Below, in pieces: positions 1-5,511 of a DNA stretch of 5,511 nucleotides; positions within the stretch are counted from its first letter, which is position 1, and each line of letters opens with the position of its first letter. Source of the stretch: UBA8337 sp965657665 (GTDB lineage: Bacteria; Pseudomonadota; Alphaproteobacteria; RS24); assembly GCA_965657665.1 (NCBI GenBank), contig CBFHPF010000095.1:1-5511 (forward strand), in the 5' to 3' direction. A program made the position numbers and the translations under genes. A model generated the notes under the pieces. That model was not told the origin of the DNA and ran no database searches. It saw only the letters and a program-made list of their open reading frames with translations.

Positions 1-45
1 TTTCAAACTGATAATATCGCCATTGCAGGCTCACCGTTGGCCTGA
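1..45 (+). CDS. Possible C-terminal end of an upstream gene (partial)
   Basis: Frame 1 is open from the window edge to a TGA at 43-45 and would encode the last 14 residues, FQTDNIAIAGSPLA, of a protein starting outside the window. It would end 32 bases before the GTG start of the symporter gene, a spacing compatible with one transcript. Fourteen codons are too few to identify a family or to prove coding, and frame 2 is also open through this stretch. The call rests on position and frame only. Confidence 0.25.
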   Translation, partial: FQTDNIAIAGSPLA

Positions 46-66
46 CATACTCTGCCAAGTTTGCTT

Positions 67-73
67 GGGAGGG
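67..73 (+). promoter_or_regulatory. Shine-Dalgarno site of the symporter gene
   Basis: GGGAGGG lies 4 bases before the GTG at 78 and supports this non-ATG start. Its first two bases are also the end of a 5-bp inverted repeat (CCAAG at 55-59, CTTGG at 64-68), so a small hairpin could touch the site. Confidence 0.7.
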
Positions 74-77
74 CAGT

Positions 78-1418
78 GTGACGCAACCATTATCAAAAAC
101 AACTTTGGGTATGTATGGGCTGATGGGTGCGCCATTGGCGCTGGTCGGTTATCCGATTGCGATTTGGCTACCGGCCTTTTACGCCAGTGAGATCGGCGTA
201 TCATTGGCGGCGGTTGCCACCATGTTGTTGCTGGCAAAATTATCAGATGTCGTCACTGACCCGCTTGTCGGCACAATTTCTGACCGCTTACGCACGCCGT
301 TTGGCCGTCGCCTGCCGCTCATTATCCTTGGTGTGCCTGTCTTGTGCGGCTCTATCTGGATGCTGTTTGTGCCGATGCAAGGGGCTGACGGGGTATATTT
401 GTTTTTATGCATTGCCGGTATGTATATCGGTACGACTTTGGTCGGTTTGCCCTATGGCGCGTGGGGGGCGGAGTTATCGCCCGATTATCATCAGCGCGCC
501 CGTGTTACGGCATGGCGTGAACAGTTCACGCTTTTGGGCCTGTTGGCGGCGGCGTTTATTCCGTTTTTGGTTGAGCAATATGGCGATGGGGAAACCTCAT
601 CTATCATGCGTGGTATGGCGATAGCGATTGCCATAGCTGCGCCGATTGCCGCTTTGGCGCTGGTGTTTTTTGTCAAAGAAGTTCCGGCCGATGCGGCAAC
701 GCCCGGTTCTCAAATATCCTTTATGGATGGGCTGAAGAAGGTTTGGGCCAATAAGCCGATGCGGATGATTATCGCGATTATTCTAATTGTTACTTTGGCT
801 GAAGCCTTTCGCAATGCGTTGTCTCTGTTTTTCATGAAGTCGGTTATTCAAGCCGGTGGCGTGGGCACGCTGTATTTCATTTATTTTGTTGCCGGATTGG
901 CTGCCGTGCCGTTTTGGCTATGGCTGGGGCGGCGTTTGGGCAAGCACATATCATTTTGCATTTGCATGTTTGTCGTATCGATTATTTCGGTCATCAATAT
1001 GGCGTTCACCGCCGATGACTATATGCTGTTCGTAATTTTCTTTATTGCCAAAGGGGCTTGCTTTGGCGGCTTGCAATTTCTGCCTCTTGCCATTTTGGCT
1101 GATGTGATTGATGTCGAAACGGCGGAGACGGGCAAAGCGCGCGCCGGTAGCTATATTGCGTTTTCCAGCATGACAGCGAAAATCTCGACTGCGCTCGGCA
1201 CATTTCTGGCCATTCGTGCGCTATCTTTGACAGATTATAATGCCAAATTGCTTGAGGATAACGCGTTTGACGATTTGCTCGTGCTGCGGGTTTTATACGC
1301 CATTGTGCCCGCCGTGTTTTTTATCGGTGCGATTGTGCTGGCGGTGCGCTTTCCGTTAACGGCGAAAGTGCATGCTGAATTACAGGCGCGCATTCAAGAG
1401 CAACAAAATCGGGGCTAA
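78..1418 (+). CDS. MFS transporter of the GPH (MelB-like) sugar:cation symporter family
   Basis: This 446-residue inner-membrane protein has the length and about 12 hydrophobic segments of glycoside-pentoside-hexuronide:cation symporters. Helix II carries D57-x3-D61 in SDVVTDPLVG, matching the paired aspartates that bind the coupling cation in MelB. It is followed by the loop SDRLRTPFGRRLP (68-80), the MFS motif between helices II and III. The segment PYGAWGAELSPDYHQRAR (125-142) fits the helix IV-V region, and K368 in helix XI (AFSSMTAKIS) sits where MelB has its essential lysine. The key residues are therefore intact and the protein should be an active cation- or proton-coupled transporter. 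The substrate is not evident: no sugar-metabolism gene lies beside it. The GTG start follows a strong GGGAGGG site. The TAA stop shares bases with the stop of the converging gene, and no hairpin terminator is visible between them. Confidence 0.9.
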   Translation: MTQPLSKTTLGMYGLMGAPLALVGYPIAIWLPAFYASEIGVSLAAVATMLLLAKLSDVVTDPLVGTISDRLRTPFGRRLPLIILGVPVLCGSIWMLFVPMQGADGVYLFLCIAGMYIGTTLVGLPYGAWGAELSPDYHQRARVTAWREQFTLLGLLAAAFIPFLVEQYGDGETSSIMRGMAIAIAIAAPIAALALVFFVKEVPADAATPGSQISFMDGLKKVWANKPMRMIIAIILIVTLAEAFRNALSLFFMKSVIQAGGVGTLYFIYFVAGLAAVPFWLWLGRRLGKHISFCICMFVVSIISVINMAFTADDYMLFVIFFIAKGACFGGLQFLPLAILADVIDVETAETGKARAGSYIAFSSMTAKISTALGTFLAIRALSLTDYNAKLLEDNAFDDLLVLRVLYAIVPAVFFIGAIVLAVRFPLTAKVHAELQARIQEQQNRG

Positions 1419-1816
1419 AGCTTGCGGGTAACCAATAGCGGCAATATCAAAGCGATGAATATGATGGTGATGACGGCGGTGTTGATGACGAAGCCGTTAT
1501 CCAGCGATATGATGCTGCTCAGAACAAACCAAAGCACGATGACTTTGCCGGTTTGCTGCCATAGCGGCGGCCCGTATTTATGGCCGGCTCGCACCATATA
1601 AAACAGCGTGACGCCCCAGCATAAAGTGACAACACCGATTGTGCCGATGACGAAACGCTGTTTTTCATCCAGTGCACTGACGGTCGGCTCGGTGAATTGC
1701 AGCAGATACATTGCCGGTGCGTCGACTTTTTCATTTGCTGCGCCGGCCAGAATGCAGCCGAAAACAATCAGCAGAAAACAGCATGTATCCAGCCAGCCCT
1801 TCCAAAATGGGTTCAT
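1415..1816 (-). CDS. Small four-helix membrane protein of unknown function
   Basis: The 133-residue product has four hydrophobic segments at about residues 8-27, 55-76, 90-104 and 108-128, with a polar loop at 28-54 that would lie outside the membrane. It ends in a basic tail (TRKL), typical of a cytoplasmic C-terminus. The pattern WFVLSSIISLDNGFVINTAV (96-115), with spaced serines, G and N, recalls uncharacterised alphaproteobacterial membrane proteins; that is memory, not a search result, and no function follows from it. The ATG is well supported by an AGGAGG site (complement of 1822-1827) five bases upstream. The TAG stop (complement of 1415-1417) overlaps the TAA of the symporter. The gene diverges from the small gene at 1904 across 87 bases, where I see no strong sigma70 promoter on this strand. 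Confidence 0.8.
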   Translation of the reverse strand: MNPFWKGWLDTCCFLLIVFGCILAGAANEKVDAPAMYLLQFTEPTVSALDEKQRFVIGTIGVVTLCWGVTLFYMVRAGHKYGPPLWQQTGKVIVLWFVLSSIISLDNGFVINTAVITIIFIALILPLLVTRKL

Positions 1817-1903
1817 TTTTGCCTCCTTATTTTTGTCATAGGCCGTTTGTCGACCTATTTATTATTCTTGAGACGGGTAAACTCTAACCAAGATGGCACA
1901 ATA

Positions 1904-2095
1904 ATGAAACAGCAGGATGATAAAGATAAAAAATCAGGCTCTGACTCAGGCGGAAAAAAACCGCCGACCTCAGAGGAGACCGGCGGTGAAATCGCTTTTT
2001 TCCGTAAGCCAAAACCAAACCCGCAACTTGATGTTGGTTGGTTTTATGACGACGAAGAGTTTTTCGCCGAGCACATGGACGAGTTTGATTGGTAG
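1904..2095 (+). CDS. Small charged protein, unknown function (63 aa)
   Basis: From ATG 1904 this encodes 63 residues. The first 30 are low-complexity and hydrophilic (K, D, S, G, P) and probably disordered. The C-terminal half has a different character: a basic proline stretch (RKPKPNP, 34-40), then GWFYDDEEFFAEHMDEFDW (45-63), rich in aspartate, glutamate and aromatic residues and ending in tryptophan. There is no signal peptide or membrane segment, so it should be cytosolic. The same frame is open upstream to 1697, but that part overlaps the opposite gene and ATG 1904 is the first start clear of it. The Shine-Dalgarno is weak, which lowers confidence. Codons 20-28 coincide with a terminator hairpin acting on the other strand. 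It resembles some short DUF1674-type proteins only in size and charge; the conserved DUF1674 C-terminus is absent. I do not recognise the family. Confidence 0.55.
   Translation: MKQQDDKDKKSGSDSGGKKPPTSEETGGEIAFFRKPKPNPQLDVGWFYDDEEFFAEHMDEFDW
1954..1986 (-). terminator. Rho-independent terminator for the MAPEG transcript, inside the opposing small gene
   Basis: Read on the minus strand, CCGCCGGTCTC (1986-1976), loop CTCT (1975-1972) and GAGGTCGGCGG (1971-1961) form an uninterrupted 11-bp stem with two G-U wobbles, followed directly by seven U (1960-1954). On the plus strand the wobbles become A-C mismatches and no U tract follows directly (the next T run begins 9 bases later), so the signal is directional. 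The only upstream gene on this strand is the MAPEG gene, whose stop lies about 135 bases before the hairpin. Confidence 0.8.
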
Positions 2096-2121
2096 CTTTA
2101 CCTAAAAGCCGTGATTAAAAG

Positions 2122-2493
2122 CTAGAGCGCGGCTGCCATGAAAAACAAGCAAGCCACTGAGCCAAACCAAATCAGTGTGCGCACATAGGCCAGACCAATA
2201 AGATAAGAAATCGTATGGGCAACCCGCAAGCCGAGCCAGATAGCAGCTGCTTCATTGGCCGCTGCGCCGCTTACCAAAGCCAAAATAGCCAGCGGGAAGA
2301 ACACAAACAGGCTTTCCTGCAAATTTGTCAGCGCGCGCTTGGCGCGGCCCGGCAGCTCCGATACCGAAATATCAGTATCGCGATTACCTAAAAAATAAGA
2401 CAGAGCGGCGTCTTTACGGGCTGTTGCCAGCTGGTTCGGCAACATGAGTTGCACTAAATACAGCACCATAGTCGCAAAAATAATTTCAAGCAT
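2122..2493 (-). CDS. MAPEG-family membrane protein
   Basis: The 123-residue product has four hydrophobic segments (about 2-19, 61-78, 82-100, 104-122), the fold size of MAPEG proteins (membrane-associated proteins in eicosanoid and glutathione metabolism). The family signature follows helix I: GRAKRALTNLQESLFVFFPL (49-68), with R50, R53, N58 and E60, the R-A-x-x-N-x-x-E pattern. R90, H93, Y97 and R105 in the second half also fit. Bacterial members are often uncharacterised; some MAPEG proteins bind glutathione, but the sequence does not show whether this one is an enzyme. A GAGGGGG site sits a few bases before the ATG. The gene diverges from mgtE and converges with the small gene at 1904, leaving 26 bases between stops. 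The transcript probably runs on to the terminator at 1954-1986, making RNA antisense to most of that small gene. Confidence 0.85.
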   Translation of the reverse strand: MLEIIFATMVLYLVQLMLPNQLATARKDAALSYFLGNRDTDISVSELPGRAKRALTNLQESLFVFFPLAILALVSGAAANEAAAIWLGLRVAHTISYLIGLAYVRTLIWFGSVACLFFMAAAL

Positions 2494-2526
2494 GAGTATA
2501 TCCCCCTCAATTAGCCCCTAAATTTG

Positions 2527-2540
2527 GTCGAATCGTCGAC
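2527..2540. repeat. Short inverted repeat overlapping the mgtE promoter -35
   Basis: GTCGA (2527-2531) and TCGAC (2536-2540) are inverted around ATCG in the MAPEG-mgtE divergent gap. The right arm overlaps the proposed -35 box of mgtE, a position from which a repressor could act. It is short enough to be chance, and I know of no regulator with this site. Confidence 0.3.
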
Positions 2541-2563
2541 ATGTTTTATCGTAATGGAATAAT
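2536..2563 (+). promoter_or_regulatory. Putative sigma70-type promoter of mgtE
   Basis: TCGACA (2536-2541) matches the TTGACA consensus at 5 of 6 bases and AATAAT (2558-2563) matches TATAAT at 5 of 6, with a 16-base spacer. Transcription would start near 2570, giving a leader of about 55 bases before the GTG of mgtE. That is too short for an M-box magnesium riboswitch. Confidence 0.5.
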
Positions 2564-2612
2564 TTTGCTGCGTCTTTGATGTTTTTCCGTCATACAGCAA
2601 GAAGCAAAGCGC

Positions 2613-2619
2613 GAAGAGG
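2613..2619 (+). promoter_or_regulatory. Shine-Dalgarno site of mgtE
   Basis: GAAGAGG ends 5 bases before the GTG at 2625 and supports that start. The context CAGTGTGA around the GTG is identical to that of the symporter gene at 74-81. Confidence 0.65.
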
Positions 2620-2624
2620 TCAGT

Positions 2625-4025
2625 GTGAACGAAAACGTCATAGATCAGCCGGTTGATCAGCCGCAAGACGGCGATTATCTCGGTTCTGAGAGCCTGACAG
2701 CGGAGCGTCTTGAGGCGGTTCGCCAGTTTGTGCTGGATGACAATCGCACAGGCTTGTTAGGTGCGCTGGAAGACCGCCATGAGGCGGATATTGCCGAAAT
2801 TATTACCGTTTTGACCCCCGATTTGCGCCGTCGCATGATGGAGTTGGTCGGTAATGCGCTTCCGGCTGAGGTTTTTGCCGAATTTGACGATGCCATTCGT
2901 GATGATGTTTTGGAGGCGACAGACAGCGAAACCGTGGCCGCTACCGTGCAGCAGCTCGATAGCGATGATGCGGTCTTTTTGCTCGAAGACATGCCGGAAA
3001 ATGAGCGCGCTGAAGTGCTCGAAAAAATTTCCGACACTGACAGATTATTGCTTGAGCGCGCGCTTGAATATCCGGAAGACAGCGCCGGTCGCCTGATGCA
3101 GTCAGAATTTATTGCCGTGCCGCCTTTTTGGACTGTTGGGCAAACAATTGATTATTTGCGTGAAACGCCGGATTTGCCGGATGATTTTCTCGAAATCTAT
3201 ATTAGCGACCCGACCCATACGCCGGTTGGCGTGGTGCATTTATCGGAGATATTGCGCGCCCAACGCCCGACGCAATTGGACGCGCTGCTGCATGATGACT
3301 TCACTGTTATTGATGCGCAGACTGACCGCGAAGATGTGGCTCTATTGTTTGAGCGTTATAATTTGGTCAGCGCGCCGGTGGTCGACGATGACCAGCGTCT
3401 TATCGGGGTTATCACCGCCGATGACGTGTTTGAGGTGATGGCTGAGGAAGCCAGCGAAGATATTTTGCGCCTTGGCGGTGTCGGCGATGAGGCGGTGTCC
3501 GATACTGTGTTTGAGACGGCACGGGGCCGCATGTCGTGGCTGTTTATCAATCTGCTGACTGCTATTGCGGCCTCTTTGGTTATCGGTCTGTTTGATGCCT
3601 CGATTGAGCGCATGGTCGCGCTGGCGATTTTAATGCCGATTGTTGCCTCTATGGGCGGCAATGCCGGTACGCAAACGCTGACCATCACGGTGCGCGGTTT
3701 GGCCACGCAAGAATTACTGCCGGTCAATACGGCGCGGGTGGTGATGCGCGAATTGGGCGTAGGCTTCTTAAACGGCTTCTTGTTTGCCATTGTCGCCGGT
3801 GTGTTAAGTGCGCTGTGGTTTGACGATGTGTTGCTGGGCGCGGTGTTGGGCGCGGCAATGGTGGTTAATCTGATTGTCGCCGCATTGGCCGGTATTCTTA
3901 TTCCCATCGGCTTGGACAGAGCGGGCATTGACCCGGCCGTCGCCTCAAGCGTATTTGTAACCACCGTCACCGATGTGTTCGGTTTCTTTGCTTTCCTCGG
4001 TTTTGCCACCATATTCCTGCTATAG
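2625..4025 (+). CDS. mgtE: Magnesium transporter MgtE
   Basis: This 466-residue protein is a full-length MgtE, the homodimeric Mg2+ channel of the inner membrane. A helical MgtE N domain spans about residues 38-145 with repeated acidic pairs (LDSDDAVFLLEDMPENERAE, 111-130). It leads into the conserved YPEDSAGRLM (149-158) and a pair of CBS domains to about 270, the second ending GVITADDVFEVM. The connecting helix (EEASEDILRLGG, 274-285) precedes five membrane segments (about 303-466). The pore signature MPIVASMGGNAGTQTLTITV (337-356) is intact, as is D450 in TTVTDVFGF, the position equivalent to the pore Mg2+ aspartate of characterised MgtE. In the family, N and CBS domains bind Mg2+ and close the pore when cytosolic Mg2+ is high; the acidic content here fits that. 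The GTG start is supported by a Shine-Dalgarno site. The gene heads a probable operon with the Kelch and DUF1489 genes. Confidence 0.96.
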   Translation: MNENVIDQPVDQPQDGDYLGSESLTAERLEAVRQFVLDDNRTGLLGALEDRHEADIAEIITVLTPDLRRRMMELVGNALPAEVFAEFDDAIRDDVLEATDSETVAATVQQLDSDDAVFLLEDMPENERAEVLEKISDTDRLLLERALEYPEDSAGRLMQSEFIAVPPFWTVGQTIDYLRETPDLPDDFLEIYISDPTHTPVGVVHLSEILRAQRPTQLDALLHDDFTVIDAQTDREDVALLFERYNLVSAPVVDDDQRLIGVITADDVFEVMAEEASEDILRLGGVGDEAVSDTVFETARGRMSWLFINLLTAIAASLVIGLFDASIERMVALAILMPIVASMGGNAGTQTLTITVRGLATQELLPVNTARVVMRELGVGFLNGFLFAIVAGVLSALWFDDVLLGAVLGAAMVVNLIVAALAGILIPIGLDRAGIDPAVASSVFVTTVTDVFGFFAFLGFATIFLL

Positions 4026-4028
4026 GGA
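4024..4028 (+). promoter_or_regulatory. Shine-Dalgarno site of the Kelch gene, overlapping the mgtE stop
   Basis: AGGGA begins inside the TAG stop of mgtE (4023-4025) and lies 4 bases before ATG 4033. Ribosomes finishing mgtE would uncover or reach this site, so translational coupling is likely. It decides the start at 4033 against the in-frame ATG at 3973, which lies inside mgtE. Confidence 0.6.
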
Positions 4029-4032
4029 TTAT

Positions 4033-4986
4033 ATGACCAAACGTTTCACCTTTCGGGGCCTCACTTTACCCGCCGCCATATTGGCCATGTCTGTGCTGTC
4101 GCCACTGCAAGTGGCGGCCGAGTGGCGGCGTGGGGCGTCATTGGCGACGGCATTGCCGCAAGCCGTAGCGGCTGAAATGAGCGGCAAGCTGTTTGTCATG
4201 AGCGGCAAGGCGGGCCAAGGCTTGCGCAGTTTCTTCGAGCAATATGATTTGCGCGGCGATGGTTGGCGACCGCTTACACCGATGCCAGCCGAGCTGTCGC
4301 AATTTTCAATAACGGCAGGCACAGGTCGAGTATTTGTTACCGGTGGGCGCGAAAATAACGGCGCACGGCTGGCGGCAGGTTTATGGATGTATGCGCCAGA
4401 TACGGCTGTCTGGCTGGAGCTTGCGACTATGCCATCGGCGCGGGCCAATCATATCAGCGTCTATCACGATAATCGTTTGTTTTTGCTGGGTGGCATCGGC
4501 AATGATGCGGCGCGGGTGCAAAGCTATGATTTGAAAAGCGGTCGTTGGAGCAATTGGAAAAACCCGATGCCGGTCGCGGTGTCGGATGCGGCTGCGGCGC
4601 AGCGCGGCGATGAGATTATTATCGCCGGTGGTCGCAACGCGGCGGGCCGTCCGGTCAAAAATGTTCAGGCGTTTAATCTGAAAACCGGCAAATGGCGTCA
4701 ATTGCCGCCTTTGCCGATTGCCGTCATAGGTGGCGCGTTGGGCGTTGTTGATGATGGTCTTCATTTCGCCGGTGGCTTCAGTCCGGCGCGTGGCAAAGTT
4801 ATGGAAAGTCATAATCGCCTTGTCGGCAAACGCTGGCAGCGGCAAACACCCATGCCCGATGGCGGGCGGCATCGCATGGCATATTTTGCTGATGGCGAAA
4901 AATTTGTGCTGATTGGCGGTGCAGTTGGTGGCGGGTTTTATGCGCTGTTCACGGCTTCTGACCGCGTCAGTATTTTTCAACCATAA
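4033..4986 (+). CDS. Secreted six-bladed Kelch-repeat beta-propeller protein
   Basis: From ATG 4033 the product is 317 residues. Residues 1-29 form a Sec signal peptide: basic MTKR, a hydrophobic core (LTLPAAILAMSVLSPL) and an AA cleavage region before EW, so the mature protein should be periplasmic or exported. The rest is six Kelch-like repeats whose core strands start at about 51 (GKLFVMSGK), 98 (GRVFVTGGR), 147 (NRLFLLGGI), 193 (DEIIIAGGR), 241 (DGLHFAGGF) and 289 (EKFVLIGGA), a period of 46-49 residues. Each blade ends in a tryptophan motif such as GRWSNW or GKWRQLPPLP. This fits a six-bladed propeller like the sialate mutarotase NanM or galactose oxidase-type domains, but I see no further feature that assigns NanM activity, and no sialic-acid genes are nearby. 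The substrate or partner is unknown. The start 7 bases after mgtE indicates co-transcription. Confidence 0.88.
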   Translation: MTKRFTFRGLTLPAAILAMSVLSPLQVAAEWRRGASLATALPQAVAAEMSGKLFVMSGKAGQGLRSFFEQYDLRGDGWRPLTPMPAELSQFSITAGTGRVFVTGGRENNGARLAAGLWMYAPDTAVWLELATMPSARANHISVYHDNRLFLLGGIGNDAARVQSYDLKSGRWSNWKNPMPVAVSDAAAAQRGDEIIIAGGRNAAGRPVKNVQAFNLKTGKWRQLPPLPIAVIGGALGVVDDGLHFAGGFSPARGKVMESHNRLVGKRWQRQTPMPDGGRHRMAYFADGEKFVLIGGAVGGGFYALFTASDRVSIFQP

Positions 4987-5037
4987 TTGGACGCTCATGG
5001 GCTGGAATTTGTTCAGGCACGGCTTATCATCTTGCAC

Positions 5038-5454
5038 ATGATTAATTTGGTAAAACTCTGCGTCGGTGCCGACGATATTTCCGATTTGGTTGATTGGCAA
5101 AACCATCTGCAAAAGACTTATGGCAAAGTGTTTCACACCACGCGCATGGTGCCCAAGCGGCAGGCGGATTTGCTGGAAGGCGGCTCGATTTATTGGGTGA
5201 TTAAACGCCAAATTCGCGTGCGCCAACGCATTCTTGATATTGAAGAGTTTACTGATGGGCAGGGCATTCGACGCTGTCATTTGCACCTCGACCCCGAATT
5301 GACGATGACCCGGCTACAAGCGCGCCGCCCGTTTCAGGGGTGGCGCTATTTGACCAAGGAAGACGCACCCGAAGACGCGCCGACCAATGTCGAAGTCGAT
5401 GAAGATATGCCCGAAGATTTGCGCAATGAATTAGCCGAGATGGGTCTGCTGTAA
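5038..5454 (+). CDS. DUF1489 family protein
   Basis: The 138-residue product carries the family landmarks: INLVKLCVGADDISDL at the N-terminus, TTRMVPKRQADLLEGGSIYW (34-53) then VIK, QRILDIEE (63-70), GIRRCHLHLDPEL (76-88), RRPFQGWRYL (96-105) and a C-terminus ELAEMGLL. Family members are about 140 residues, conserved across Alphaproteobacteria, and have no known function that I can name. There is no signal peptide or membrane segment, so it is cytosolic. The frame is open back to a TTG at 4987, right after the Kelch stop, but the family begins near MINLVKL, so ATG 5038 is preferred; TTG 5032 (adding MH) is the close alternative. No clear Shine-Dalgarno precedes any of these. The gene follows the Kelch gene by 51 bases with no visible promoter or terminator, so it is probably the last gene of the mgtE operon. 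Residues 108-115 are a doubled EDAP. Confidence 0.9.
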   Translation: MINLVKLCVGADDISDLVDWQNHLQKTYGKVFHTTRMVPKRQADLLEGGSIYWVIKRQIRVRQRILDIEEFTDGQGIRRCHLHLDPELTMTRLQARRPFQGWRYLTKEDAPEDAPTNVEVDEDMPEDLRNELAEMGLL

Positions 5455-5460
5455 ACGGGC

Positions 5461-5511
5461 CTAAACAGCCGCCATATTATCCAATAAGCGCACATCACCA
5501 AGGCGCGCAAC
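5461..5511 (-). CDS. panC: Pantothenate synthetase, C-terminal end (partial)
   Basis: The minus strand is open from the window edge to a TAG (complement of 5461-5463) and encodes VARLGDVRLLDNMAAV. This matches the end of pantothenate synthetase: the E. coli PanC C-terminus reads AAWLGDARLIDNKMVELA, so LGD-x-RL-x-DN aligns without gaps. PanC joins pantoate and beta-alanine with ATP to make pantothenate, the precursor of coenzyme A, in the cytosol. Only the last 16 residues are in the window, so catalytic residues cannot be checked. It converges with the DUF1489 gene with 6 bases between stops and no hairpin terminator in the gap. Confidence 0.75.
   Translation of the reverse strand, partial: VARLGDVRLLDNMAAV

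Noticed and set aside
1697..1903. Upstream extension of the small gene at 1904
   Set aside because: The added part overlaps the well-supported opposite membrane-protein gene and its cysteine-rich translation looks like an antisense shadow.
2107..2134. AGCCG and CGGCT arms between the small gene and the MAPEG gene as a bidirectional terminator
   Set aside because: Only five pairs across a 17-to-18-base loop with no U tract; the strong signal for the minus strand is at 1954-1986.
2564..2624. Magnesium riboswitch (M-box) ahead of mgtE
   Set aside because: The leader after the proposed promoter is only about 55 bases and shows no conserved helices; M-box elements are much longer.
3356..4012. 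Minus-strand open frame of 218 codons opposite mgtE
   Set aside because: It is antisense to the conserved MgtE membrane domain and its translation is dominated by T, A, S, N and P, as expected from the complement of the coding strand.
3973..4032. Earlier ATG start for the Kelch gene
   Set aside because: It would begin inside mgtE and put 20 residues before a clean signal peptide; ATG 4033 has its own ribosome site.
4101..4115. Hairpin GCCACT-GCA-AGTGGC as a terminator
   Set aside because: It lies within the signal-peptide coding region of the Kelch gene and has no U tract after it.
4381..5286. Long open frame on the minus strand (301 codons)
   Set aside because: It lies antisense to the Kelch and DUF1489 genes, both of which have clear family features; its translation has no recognisable domain and is biased in a way typical of a shadow frame.

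Overview
The window looks like an ordinary chromosomal stretch from an alphaproteobacterium of moderate GC content. The main pointers are a well-conserved DUF1489 protein, a family I know mainly from Alphaproteobacteria, and the general style of the short membrane-protein genes. I cannot name the genus. I see no mobile element, tRNA, rRNA, CRISPR array or phage gene.

Layout, left to right. Bases 1-45 may be the last 14 codons of an upstream gene. A GPH/MelB-type sugar:cation symporter (78-1418, +, GTG start) follows and meets a four-helix membrane protein of unknown function (1415-1816, -) tail to tail, the two stop codons sharing bases. A short divergent gap leads to a small gene for a 63-residue charged protein (1904-2095, +). 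This converges with a MAPEG-family membrane protein gene (2122-2493, -). A strong rho-independent terminator oriented on the minus strand (1954-1986) lies inside the small plus-strand gene and probably ends the MAPEG transcript. The MAPEG gene diverges from mgtE across a gap of about 130 bases that holds a good sigma70-like promoter and a short inverted repeat.

The right half is a probable plus-strand operon: mgtE, a magnesium channel/transporter (2625-4025); a secreted six-bladed Kelch propeller protein (4033-4986), coupled to mgtE by a 7-base gap; and a DUF1489 protein (start chosen at 5038, end 5454). At the right edge the C-terminus of pantothenate synthetase (panC) enters on the minus strand (5461-5511).

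The genes do not form one obvious pathway. The left half carries solute transport and small membrane proteins; the right half carries Mg2+ uptake with two co-transcribed partners of uncertain role. I did not find a convincing new multi-gene system. The most interesting items are the strand-specific terminator buried in an opposing small gene, the unidentified acidic/aromatic small protein, and the tight mgtE-Kelch coupling.
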